Assembly: GCA_000433015.1 (NCBI GenBank)
Contig: HF998022.1
Location: 83,716-115,409, forward strand
DNA from: Firmicutes bacterium CAG:631
GTDB taxonomy: Bacteria; Bacillota_I; Bacilli_A; RFN20; CAG-631
DNA: 31,694 nucleotides
Direction: 5' to 3'
Position 1 is the stretch's first letter. Each line of letters starts with the position of its first letter. The position numbers were made by a program, and so were the translations under genes. The notes under the pieces were generated by a model. It searched no databases and was not told the DNA's origin. It saw only the letters and a list, made by a program, of their open reading frames with translations. Shown in pieces: positions 1-6,360 of this stretch.

Positions 1-39
1 AGGGGGGGGTGATAGACCAAGATAAGAACAATAAAAAAA

Positions 40-62
40 CACTTTAAACAATTTTTAAAGTG
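40..62 (+). promoter_or_regulatory. 5' UTR hairpin ahead of the small peptide
   Basis: CACTTTAA (40-47) is perfectly complementary to TTAAAGTG (55-62), and A48/T54 extends the stem to nine pairs. The hairpin ends where the ribosome site begins, so it could influence ribosome access. Confidence 0.5.
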
Positions 63-75
63 GGAGGTGTTCTTT

Positions 76-150
76 ATGAGTGATAAAGAATTATTAGAAC
101 TTGTAATTTTTCTTTTAAAACTTCTAAAGAAAAGAAAAAAAGATAAGTAA
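76..150 (+). CDS. Small hydrophobic peptide, type I toxin-like (24 aa)
   Basis: The ORF encodes 24 residues: an acidic start (MSDKELLEL), a hydrophobic stretch (VIFLLKLL) and a very basic tail (KKRKKDK). This is the architecture of membrane-acting type I toxins and of some phenol-soluble-modulin-like peptides; I do not recognise a specific family. The start is set by a strong ribosome site (GGGAGG, 62-67) eight bases before the ATG. The mRNA looks heavily structured: a 9-bp hairpin at 40-62 abuts the ribosome site, a perfect 8-bp hairpin covers the stop codon, and bases 201-210 can pair with the ribosome site itself. These features make a regulated toxin peptide more likely than a chance ORF. 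No antisense RNA gene is obvious, so the toxin reading is inference. Confidence 0.5.
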   Translation: MSDKELLELVIFLLKLLKKRKKDK

Positions 151-162
151 TAAATACTTATC
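142..162 (+). promoter_or_regulatory. Hairpin over the stop codon of the small peptide
   Basis: GATAAGTA and TACTTATC form an 8-bp perfect inverted repeat around the TAA stop at 148-150. There is no U tract directly after it, so it is not a simple terminator; mRNA stability or translational control is more likely. Confidence 0.4.
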
Positions 163-172
163 TCAAACTCAC

Positions 173-210
173 AAGCCAAGTTTTTCAAAGTGTTTCTTGG
201 CTTCCCACTT
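173..210 (+). promoter_or_regulatory. 3' hairpin and anti-ribosome-site segment
   Basis: AAGCCAAG (173-180) pairs with CTTGGCTT (196-203). Overlapping its 3' arm, CTTCCCACTT (201-210) is complementary over ten bases (one G-U) to AAGTGGGAGG (58-67), which contains the ribosome site of the small peptide. The two pairings are mutually exclusive, as in fold-back type I toxin mRNAs. Confidence 0.45.
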
Positions 211-402
211 GTATTTTATCAAAAAACATTCAAAAGGGCAACCCCCCAAAAAAAAGGGAAAACACTTTTTTGATTATTAAAAAATAGCTTTTTCAAATAT
301 TTAAATTATTTGTAGCGATTGAATTATAAAGGATTTGAATCACTTTTTTCTTTTTAGTTGGTGTACATTAACACTACTTTATTAATAGCACAACAAATTT
401 AG
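211..402. other. AT-rich intergenic region, no gene seen
   Basis: Together with 151-210 this makes a gene-free stretch of just over 300 bases between the small peptide and the repeat-protein operon. I see no convincing ORF or RNA gene in this part. It has a run of six C (242-247) followed by eight A. A minus-strand TATAAT (complement of 324-329) has no good -35 box. Confidence 0.4.
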
Positions 403-429
403 TTGACAAAGTGCGGGGGGGGGTATAAT
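403..429 (+). promoter_or_regulatory. Promoter with a nine-G spacer tract
   Basis: A perfect -35 (TTGACA, 403-408) and a perfect -10 (TATAAT, 424-429) are separated by 15 bases, of which the last nine (415-423) are all G. The spacer is two bases short of the optimum, so slippage in the G tract would move the promoter toward or away from 17 bp. It drives the repeat protein and GIY-YIG nuclease genes. Confidence 0.7.
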
Positions 430-466
430 TTAAGTAGATTTAATAAAATGGGGGGGAAAATATTAT

Positions 467-694
467 ATGTCAGATGAAGAAATTTTAGTAGCTTATTTTG
501 GTGGAAGACCTCAATGGTCAGGTAATAAACTTTATAAAATTGGTGATTTAAAAGTTGAATATTCTGGGACACGTCTTTATAAAGTTGGTGGTGCAAAGAT
601 TGAATATTCAGGCAATAAACTTTACAAAATTAATGGCGAAAGAGTCGAATGGTCAGGTAATGAAGTTTATAAAATTGGTTCTAGGAGATTTTAA
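467..694 (+). CDS. Small protein of four 15-residue repeats
   Basis: The 75-residue protein begins MSDEEILVAYFGGRPQ and continues as four near-identical 15-residue units of the form SGNKLYKIGDLKVEY (units start near residues 18, 33, 48 and 63; the last is cut to 13). Each unit alternates polar and hydrophobic residues and probably forms a beta-hairpin in a small beta-solenoid or stacked sheet. There is no signal peptide. The only ribosome-site-like sequence is the seven-G run at 450-456, ten bases before the ATG. The stop overlaps the start of the nuclease gene (TAATG), so the two are translationally coupled and probably act together, perhaps as nuclease and partner or inhibitor. The function is unknown and the partnership is inferred from coupling. 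Confidence 0.75.
   Translation: MSDEEILVAYFGGRPQWSGNKLYKIGDLKVEYSGTRLYKVGGAKIEYSGNKLYKINGERVEWSGNEVYKIGSRRF
518..691 (+). repeat. In-gene tandem repeats, 45-bp period
   Basis: Four units (three of 45 bp, one shorter) encode the SGxxLYKIG repeat. The units differ at many silent and some coding positions, so this is not a very recent expansion, but it could still change copy number by recombination. Confidence 0.7.
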
Positions 695-1470
695 TGATTA
701 ATGAATTTAGTAGCGAAGTAATCGCAAAACTTAAGCATTATGTCTATCGATTGGTAGATCCTCGTAATGGACAAACATTTTATGTCGGTGAAGGATGTGG
801 CAATCGTGTCTTTGCTCATGCAAATGCTGTAGATATGTCTTTTTATCAAACTAGTGATTTTTTGAAGGAGGAAGAAAAGCCATCAATGGATAACAATGAT
901 CCTTTGAAAATACAAAGAATTGCTTTAATTAAAAGTAAAGGATTAGATGTAATTCACATTATTCAAAGATGGGGGATGGACAAAAAAACTGCTTTCGAAG
1001 TTGAGTCAGCTTTTATAGATTATTTCGGATTAAAAAACTTAACTAATGAGATTAAAGGTCACGAAGAATACAGAGGGATGCGTTGGACTGATGAATTAGA
1101 GCAACAATTCACAGCCAAGACATTTGATGATTATCCCAATTGTCCTAAATTCATCATGATTAAAATTAATGATTACAACATTAATAAAAATGGTGGAATT
1201 GAGAATAACGGTATATATAAAGCTGTTAGATGGTGTTGGAAAATAAGACCAATTAGGGCAAATAAATACCCTTATGTTCTTGCGGTACGATATGGAATAG
1301 TTGTTGGCGTTTATCAAATCAATGAAGGCGGATGGAAGCAAGTAGAAAATATCAAGCGTGCTTATTTTGATGGAGTGGAAGCTCCAGAGGAGATTAAAAA
1401 AATATTTATTGATAAAAAAATTCCTGAACGTTTTAGAAAAAGACAAAATCCAGCAAGTTATTGTGATTAA
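694..1470 (+). CDS. GIY-YIG nuclease (LEM-3-like) with C-terminal accessory domain
   Basis: The 258-residue protein has an N-terminal GIY-YIG domain (about 14-120). The GIY block is YVYRL (16-20), the YIG block is FYVGEG (29-34), a basic residue follows at Arg38, and E104 in VESAFIDYFGL is the probable catalytic Glu. The pattern fits the LEM-3-like subgroup. Residues about 160-258 form a second domain (RWCWKIRP, YVLAVRYGIVVGVY, GGWKQVE, then PERFRKRQNPASY), which I read as a PUA-like or DNA/RNA-recognition module found beside nucleases; this is inference. It is cytoplasmic, with no signal or membrane segment. Its ATG overlaps the stop of the repeat protein, and a structured RNA begins 11 bases after its stop. 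Likely roles are defence, mobile DNA or RNA processing. Confidence 0.8.
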   Translation: MINEFSSEVIAKLKHYVYRLVDPRNGQTFYVGEGCGNRVFAHANAVDMSFYQTSDFLKEEEKPSMDNNDPLKIQRIALIKSKGLDVIHIIQRWGMDKKTAFEVESAFIDYFGLKNLTNEIKGHEEYRGMRWTDELEQQFTAKTFDDYPNCPKFIMIKINDYNINKNGGIENNGIYKAVRWCWKIRPIRANKYPYVLAVRYGIVVGVYQINEGGWKQVENIKRAYFDGVEAPEEIKKIFIDKKIPERFRKRQNPASYCD

Positions 1471-1481
1471 TATTTAAAGTT

Positions 1482-1612
1482 CGACCGGACTTAGACATGT
1501 CGTTAAACTATTCTCTGACTAACTTAAGTGTTAGTTCCAACGACAAACCTCGAAAGAGTCGAGTAGGTAAAAGAATATAGATAGGTTGAGGTATTCCATC
1601 TATGTTCGGTTG
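1482..1612 (+). ncRNA. Structured RNA with closing helix and three hairpins
   Basis: CGACCGGAC (1482-1490) pairs with GTTCGGTTG (1604-1612) over nine contiguous pairs (two G-U), closing a domain with three internal stem-loops. These are GTCGTT/AACGAC (1499-1504/1539-1544) with an inner ACTAAC/GTTAGT hairpin (1518-1535), CTCG/CGAG (1549-1552/1560-1563) flanked by CCT/AGG, and ATAGAT/ATCTAT (1577-1582/1598-1603). A rho-independent terminator follows at once. I match it to no known riboswitch or housekeeping RNA. It lies 11 bases after the nuclease gene and about 260 bases before the next gene, so it is either the 3' end of the nuclease transcript or a separate small RNA. Confidence 0.55.
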
Positions 1613-1614
1613 TT

Positions 1615-1643
1615 AGAGCTCATAACTGAGCTCTTTTCTTTTT
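1615..1643 (+). terminator. Rho-independent terminator after the structured RNA
   Basis: The stem GAGCTCA/TGAGCTC, extended by A-T, has a four-base loop and is followed by TTTTCTTTTT. Confidence 0.85.
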
Positions 1644-1848
1644 CTTGAGTTTTTTCTCTAAAAAAAATAAAGTTGTTTCTCCGTTAGAATGGCTAATAAT
1701 ATTGTTTGTTTTTAAATGATCACGGACATAAGCAGACATCGTTTTTTTTATTTGCATCAATTTTATTTTTTAATTGTTCATATTGTGGATGAAGAAATGA
1801 TAAGATAAATGATAAGATAAAAAGTTTTGAAGTCTCCATCAAGAATTA
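1644..1848. other. Intergenic, no gene seen; tandem 12-bp repeat
   Basis: This is part of the 433-base gene-free stretch between the nuclease and the SHOCT protein. The only structure is a perfect tandem repeat of ATGATAAGATAA (1797-1808 and 1809-1820), about 30 bases upstream of the next -35 box, a position that would suit a regulator site. Confidence 0.5.
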
Positions 1849-1877
1849 TTGACAAAATAAATAGATTTTTGTAACAT
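1849..1877 (+). promoter_or_regulatory. Promoter of the SHOCT membrane protein
   Basis: TTGACA (1849-1854), a 17-base spacer and TAACAT (1872-1877). The predicted transcript start is about 20 bases before the ATG at 1904. Confidence 0.7.
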
Positions 1878-1903
1878 TAAGACAGATAGGGGGATTGAGT
1901 ATT

Positions 1904-2449
1904 ATGAATAAAACAAAAAGAGGGTTTGAATTAGCAGGATCCATAATTGTAATCATTATTGCAAGTTTTTTAATTATTGGATGTTTATATTGCTTAGTTT
2001 CTTGGGATACTGCAAAATCTCTTATGGAAGATATCTATGGTGAAGATTATTTTTCTGGTATGTTTGATGGAATAATGAAATCAACTTTTGTATTTTTACT
2101 TATTTATGGAGTTGCATTAGTCGTTCTTTCATCCTTATTATTACCTTCGCCATATAAAAATGGGGAATATAAAAAAAGAACAGGAATAAAAATTACTTTT
2201 TTGATTTTAGTTGGAATATTCGCCTTAATGACATTTGAAAGTATACTTTTATTTTTAATTATAATTGCTTCATTTGTCTTTGTTTTGCTTTCCCTTGTTT
2301 TAAAAGGAGAAGTGGTAGAAGGCGGTAATGGTAATTTAAATAATGAAGAGTATGACAAAATTGGAAAATTACAAGAGTTAAGAGACAAAGGAACCATCAC
2401 GGAAGAACAATATCAAGAAGCGGTCAAAAAAATCATTGATAAAATGTAA
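1904..2449 (+). CDS. Membrane protein with C-terminal SHOCT-type motif
   Basis: The product is 181 residues from ATG 1904. A TTG at 1895 is in frame but touches the ribosome site (AGGGGG, 1888-1893); the ATG has normal spacing. Predicted membrane segments lie near residues 9-32, 59-80, 94-110 and 113-131. The last 30 residues (KLQELRDKGTITEEQYQEAV) match the SHOCT pattern, a short helical hairpin often found at the ends of membrane or secreted proteins and thought to mediate oligomerisation. No enzymatic motif is visible. It is a single gene with its own promoter and terminator. Its function is unknown. Confidence 0.75.
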   Translation: MNKTKRGFELAGSIIVIIIASFLIIGCLYCLVSWDTAKSLMEDIYGEDYFSGMFDGIMKSTFVFLLIYGVALVVLSSLLLPSPYKNGEYKKRTGIKITFLILVGIFALMTFESILLFLIIIASFVFVLLSLVLKGEVVEGGNGNLNNEEYDKIGKLQELRDKGTITEEQYQEAVKKIIDKM

Positions 2450-2455
2450 ATAACG

Positions 2456-2488
2456 AAAAATGAGATAAAGAAACAATCTCATTTTTTT
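2456..2488 (+). terminator. Terminator after the SHOCT protein
   Basis: AAAAATGAGAT pairs with ATCTCATTTTT across a short loop, ending in a run of T. Confidence 0.8.
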
Positions 2489-2585
2489 ATTTAAAACATA
2501 CAAAACAAAAAATAAAATAGAATAATATAAAAAATAAGAATATAATAAAATTGTGATTATTTATCACTAAAGGAGGAAATTAAAA

Positions 2586-3611
2586 ATGCAAAAAATTAAA
2601 GTTGTACAATATGGTTGTGGAAAGATGGCTAAGTATATTTTAAGATACCTTTATGAAAAAGGAGCAGAAATTGTTGGAGCCATCGATATTAATCCAGATT
2701 TACAAGGAATGGATGTCGGCGATTTTGCAAATCTTGGAGTAAAAACAGGAATTTTAATTTCTGATAATGCCGACAAAGTATTAGATGAATGTGATGCGGA
2801 TGTTGCTGTGGTTACTTTATTTAGTTTTATGAATGACATTGTTGAACATGTTGAAAAATGTGTATCTAGAGGAATTAATGTCATCACCACTTGTGAAGAA
2901 GCTATTTATCCTTGGACAACCTCTGCTGCAATTACAAATCGTTTAGATTTATTGGCAAAAGAAAATGGATGCACGATTGCAGGTTCAGGAATGCAAGATA
3001 TTTTCTGGATTAACATGGTGGCTATGGTTTGTGGTGGTTGTCATCAAATTAAAAAGATTAAAGGAAGTTATTCTTACAATGTAGAAGATTATGGTCTAGC
3101 CTTAGCACAAGCACATGGTTGTGATTTAACCGTAGAAGAATTTGAAAAAACTTTAGCACATCCAACGGAAGTGGTGCCTTCTTATGCTTGGAATGCTAGT
3201 GAAGCAATTGCTAATAAATTAGGATTAACTATCAAATCCATCACACAAAAGAATGTTCCTTATACGATTAATGAAGATTTATATAGTGCTACATTAGGAA
3301 AAACGATTCAAGCTGGAAAATGTATTGGGATGTCAGCAGTTGTAACCATTGAAACCCATCAAGGAATTACCATTGAAGAAGAAACAATTGGTAAAGTTTA
3401 TGGCAAAGATGATGGAGATATGTGTGATTGGAAAATTGAAGGAGAACCTAACACAGAATTTAAAGTTATTAAACCAGCAACAGTGGAACACACTTGTGCA
3501 ACCATTGTGAATCGAATTCCATCTTTGCTTTTAGCAGAACCTGGTTATGTGACAGCAGATCAATTGGATGAAATTGCTTATTTAACTTATCCAATGTCTT
3601 ATTATTTATAA
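2586..3611 (+). CDS. DapB-like NAD(P)-dependent dehydrogenase
   Basis: The 341-residue protein has an N-terminal Rossmann fold with YGCGKMA (9-15) and a following acidic strand end ([10 protein letters not shown]), as in dihydrodipicolinate reductase-type enzymes. It is longer than true DapB (about 240-270) and resembles the family containing 2,4-diaminopentanoate dehydrogenase, which acts in ornithine fermentation. The central segment ([13 protein letters not shown]) and the C-terminal half would form the substrate and dimer domain. No ornithine-degradation genes are nearby, so the substrate is open. The ribosome site AAGGAGG lies eight bases upstream of the ATG. It stands alone between two terminators. 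Confidence 0.65.
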   Translation: MQKIKVVQYGCGKMAKYILRYLYEKGAEIVGAIDINPDLQGMDVGDFANLGVKTGILISDNADKVLDECDADVAVVTLFSFMNDIVEHVEKCVSRGINVITTCEEAIYPWTTSAAITNRLDLLAKENGCTIAGSGMQDIFWINMVAMVCGGCHQIKKIKGSYSYNVEDYGLALAQAHGCDLTVEEFEKTLAHPTEVVPSYAWNASEAIANKLGLTIKSITQKNVPYTINEDLYSATLGKTIQAGKCIGMSAVVTIETHQGITIEEETIGKVYGKDDGDMCDWKIEGEPNTEFKVIKPATVEHTCATIVNRIPSLLLAEPGYVTADQLDEIAYLTYPMSYYL

Positions 3612-3623
3612 AAATAGAATAGG

Positions 3624-3648
3624 GAGTGACTTTTGTCACTCTTTTTTT
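3624..3648 (+). terminator. Terminator after the DapB-like gene
   Basis: GAGTGAC, a TTTT loop, GTCACTC and seven T. Confidence 0.9.
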
Positions 3649-3676
3649 ATAATTAAAACAAAGGAGGATGATTATT

Positions 3677-4249
3677 TTGAAACCTTTTGTGATTGGCATT
3701 GCTGGAGGCTCTGCCAGTGGAAAAACAACTTTTGTTGAGCAATTCATAAATTTATTTAGTAAAAGAAAGATTCTAACTTTTCACATGGATGCTTATTTTA
3801 AAAAAGAAAAAGATCGCCCAATTCAAGTCTCAATGATGAATCAAAAATGTTATCGCGACGATAATCATCCTCATTCTTTTCATTTGCATCAATTGTATCA
3901 AGATATTTGTCAAGCAATGAATGAAACTTATGAAATAATTATTATAGAAGGGTTGTTAACGCTTTATGATGAAAAAATTTGTTCCTTACTAGACTTAAAA
4001 ATTTTTATTGATTGTCGCGCAGATGAAAGGATTGTTCGTCGATTAAAAAGAAATATGAATAAGGGTCTTTCTTTCGATGAAATTAGCAATGTTTATTTAG
4101 ACTTGGTACGTTTTAGACACGATGAATTTGTTGAAAATACTAAATGGAAGGCCGACCTTATCGTCAATGGTTCAAAAGATTTTCATACTATTCTTTCAAT
4201 TTTAAAGGGATATTTAAGTCAAAAGGTAACAAACAATGAAAAAGAATAA
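3677..4249 (+). CDS. P-loop kinase, uridine kinase-like
   Basis: The product is 190 residues from a TTG start. An in-frame ATG at 3668 touches the ribosome site AAGGAGG (3661-3667), whereas TTG 3677 is nine bases away, so TTG is preferred. The Walker A motif is GGSASGKT (10-17). HMDAYF is the acidic/aromatic motif of the uridine kinase/phosphoribulokinase group, IIIIEGLLTLYD resembles Walker B, and RFRHDEFVENTKWKADLIVNG matches the C-terminal HxxYVxPTKxxADLIVP block of uridine kinases. It is slightly short for Udk (about 210), so the exact nucleoside or other substrate is uncertain. Cytoplasmic. It converges on the short-chain dehydrogenase gene. Confidence 0.7.
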   Translation: MKPFVIGIAGGSASGKTTFVEQFINLFSKRKILTFHMDAYFKKEKDRPIQVSMMNQKCYRDDNHPHSFHLHQLYQDICQAMNETYEIIIIEGLLTLYDEKICSLLDLKIFIDCRADERIVRRLKRNMNKGLSFDEISNVYLDLVRFRHDEFVENTKWKADLIVNGSKDFHTILSILKGYLSQKVTNNEKE

Positions 4250-4260
4250 TAAATAAAAAA

Positions 4261-4290
4261 ATAACAGCAAGAAATTTTTCTTGCTGTTAT
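4261..4290. terminator. Hairpin terminator between convergent genes
   Basis: ATAACAGCAAGAA pairs with TTCTTGCTGTTAT. The A-run just before it (4255-4260) gives a U tail on the minus strand, so it mainly serves the short-chain dehydrogenase; on the plus strand the tail is weak. Confidence 0.75.
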
Positions 4291-4326
4291 GTTAAAAATC
4301 TTAGTTCAATAAAAGAATTTTAATGT

Positions 4327-5085
4327 TTATACACAAGTATAGCCGCCATCAACTGGCAAAATGACACCTGTAACATAACTTGATTCATCAGCGGCTAAAA
4401 AGATAGCAGCACTGTTTAATTCACCGGCATGACCATATCTTCCTAAAGGTACAGTCATTTTCATGTAACTTTTAAAAGAATCTGTATCTAAGGTTTCTTT
4501 TGTTAATTCAGTTTCAAAATATCCTGGACAAATAGCATTGCAAGTAATGTTATATTTTGCAAGTTCAGCAGCAACAGCACGTGTGAAATTAACCACACCA
4601 CCTTTAGAAGAGTGATAAGCTACAGTATCCATAGCTGTATTTCCAACTAAACCATACATGGATGCAATATTAATAATACGTCCATATTTTTGTTCTTTCA
4701 TGATATTTGCAAACGCTCTAGTGACATAAAAAACAGAAGTTAAATCGGTATCAATTGTAAATTGCCATTCACTGTCGGTCATATTTAAGACACCATTGTT
4801 TGCTGCAGCACCTGCACAATTGACTAAAACATCAATGTGTTTAAAATGAGCAACAGCTTCTTTTGCACAATTGTTAACACTTTCTACATTTGTTACATCA
4901 CAACGAATAGGTAGACATTGAACACCCATTTTCCGAATTTCTTCAGCTAAAACTTCTAATTTTTCAAAACGTCTTGCTGTAATGACTAAATCCGCTCCTT
5001 GAGCAGCAAATCCTTTTGCCATTTGTGCACCTAGCCCACTAGAAGCACCTGAAACAACAACAACACGACCTTTTAAATTAAACAT
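4327..5085 (-). CDS. Short-chain dehydrogenase/reductase, gluconate 5-dehydrogenase-like
   Basis: This is a classical SDR of 252 residues: cofactor motif SGASSGLG (12-19), NCAG (89-92, in place of NNAG), catalytic Ser142, and Tyr157 and Lys161 in YHSSK. The C-terminus LPVDGGYTCV is typical of the FabG/gluconate 5-dehydrogenase branch. The N-terminal region (MFNLKGRVVVVSGASSG, ARRFEKLEVLAEEI) looks closest to gluconate 5-dehydrogenases, which interconvert gluconate and 5-ketogluconate with NADP(H), but substrate assignment within SDRs is unreliable. The ribosome site is AGGGAGG. A TATAAT lies at 5118-5123 on the minus strand. It is transcribed alone. Confidence 0.75.
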   Translation of the reverse strand: MFNLKGRVVVVSGASSGLGAQMAKGFAAQGADLVITARRFEKLEVLAEEIRKMGVQCLPIRCDVTNVESVNNCAKEAVAHFKHIDVLVNCAGAAANNGVLNMTDSEWQFTIDTDLTSVFYVTRAFANIMKEQKYGRIINIASMYGLVGNTAMDTVAYHSSKGGVVNFTRAVAAELAKYNITCNAICPGYFETELTKETLDTDSFKSYMKMTVPLGRYGHAGELNSAAIFLAADESSYVTGVILPVDGGYTCV

Positions 5086-5161
5086 TTTTCTTTTTCCTCC
5101 CTTTTTTTGAACACCTTATTATACCATGAAATGAAGAGGAAATCTATTTTTTTTATTCATC

Positions 5162-5190
5162 TTGTAATATGAAACTAAAAAAATTATAAT
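5162..5190 (+). promoter_or_regulatory. Promoter of ychF
   Basis: TTGTAA (5162-5167), a 17-base spacer and TATAAT (5185-5190). Confidence 0.7.
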
Positions 5191-5227
5191 AAATAAGGAA
5201 TAAAATAAGAAGAAAGTAGGAATATGT

Positions 5228-6331
5228 ATGCCATTAACTGCTGGAATTGTTGGAATGCCCAATGTGGGGAAATCCACTTTATTTAATGCAATTACCAATT
5301 CACAAGTTGAAGCGGCCAATTACCCTTTTGCGACAATCAAACCAAATACAGGTGTGGTTGAAGTTCCTGATGCTCGTTTAGATTATTTATGTGAACTTTA
5401 TCATCCGTTAAAAAGAGTAGCAGCAACCTTTGAATTTACAGATATTGCAGGATTAGTTAAAGGAGCCTCTAAAGGAGAAGGATTAGGGAATCAATTTTTA
5501 GCGAATATACGAGAAACGGATGCAATTTGTCATGTTGTTCGTTGTTTTGCTAGTGAAGATATTTTACATGTGGATGGTAGTGTTAATGCTCTTCGTGATG
5601 CAGAAACTATTAATATGGAACTTATTTTTGCAGATTTGGAAACCGTTGAAAACCGTATTCAAAGAATCGAAAAAAAGGCTTTGTCAACAAAAGAAAAAAC
5701 GATTGTAGAAGAATATACAGTTTTAAAAAAAGTTCATGAGACGTTGATGAGTAATCAACCCATTCGAAGTCTTTCTTTTTCAAAAGAAGAAAAAGTGATT
5801 GTTCAATCTTTACATTTACTTACCGATAAACCAATGATTTATATTGCAAATGTAGGTGAAAATGATTTGGCAAATGTTCAAGAAAATCAAGAATATCTTC
5901 ATTTAAAAAAACAAGCAGAAAGCGAAAATGCTAAAATTATACCCGTTTGTGCCAAAGTAGAAGAAGATCTTTCTTCATTAACAGCAGAAGAAAAACAACT
6001 CTTCATGGAAGAGTTACAAATTAAAGAGTCAGGATTAGATCAACTCATTAAAGCAACATATGAATTACTTGGATTAGAAACCTTTTATACTTCTGGAAAA
6101 GATGAATGCCGAGCTTGGACTTTTAAAAAAGGAATGAAAGCGCCTCAATGTGCGGGCATTATTCATAGTGATTTTGAACGAGGATTTATCAAAGCAGAGG
6201 TTTATCATTTTCAAGATTTATTGCAATATCAATCCGAACAAGCAGTAAAGGAAAATGGGAAATGTCGTTTAGAAGGCAAAGAGTATGTCATGAAAGATGG
6301 CGACATTGTTTACTTTAAATTTAATGTTTAA
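5228..6331 (+). CDS. ychF: Redox-regulated ATPase/GTPase YchF (OLA1 family)
   Basis: The 367-residue protein has the length and motif order of YchF: P-loop GMPNVGKS (9-16), NYPFATI switch region (31-37), DIAGLVKGASKGEGLG (72-87), and NVGE (208-211) where other GTPases have NKxD, which underlies ATP preference in this family. The coiled-coil insert lies at about 135-175 and the TGS domain at the C-terminus (about 280-367, ending EGKEYVMKDGDIVYFKFNV). YchF binds ribosomes and responds to stress; it is near-universal. The ATG at 5228 follows AGTAGGA and fits the conserved N-terminus. It has its own promoter and shares a terminator with the convergent lipoprotein gene. Confidence 0.95.
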   Translation: MPLTAGIVGMPNVGKSTLFNAITNSQVEAANYPFATIKPNTGVVEVPDARLDYLCELYHPLKRVAATFEFTDIAGLVKGASKGEGLGNQFLANIRETDAICHVVRCFASEDILHVDGSVNALRDAETINMELIFADLETVENRIQRIEKKALSTKEKTIVEEYTVLKKVHETLMSNQPIRSLSFSKEEKVIVQSLHLLTDKPMIYIANVGENDLANVQENQEYLHLKKQAESENAKIIPVCAKVEEDLSSLTAEEKQLFMEELQIKESGLDQLIKATYELLGLETFYTSGKDECRAWTFKKGMKAPQCAGIIHSDFERGFIKAEVYHFQDLLQYQSEQAVKENGKCRLEGKEYVMKDGDIVYFKFNV

Positions 6332-6333
6332 AT

Positions 6334-6360
6334 AAAAAAACCGATTGAATCGGTTTTTTT
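6334..6360. terminator. Bidirectional terminator
   Basis: Seven A, CCGAT, short loop, ATCGG, seven T. It serves ychF on the plus strand and the SGNH lipoprotein, whose stop codon it reaches, on the minus strand. Confidence 0.85.

Noticed and set aside
1096..1446. Minus-strand frame of 116 codons inside the GIY-YIG gene
   Set aside because: It is the shadow of a well-supported gene, with no ribosome site and no family signal.
1482..1643. Known riboswitch classes (T-box, c-di-GMP, THF, SAM, guanidine, cobalamin)
   Set aside because: None of their conserved core sequences is present, and no gene follows closely.
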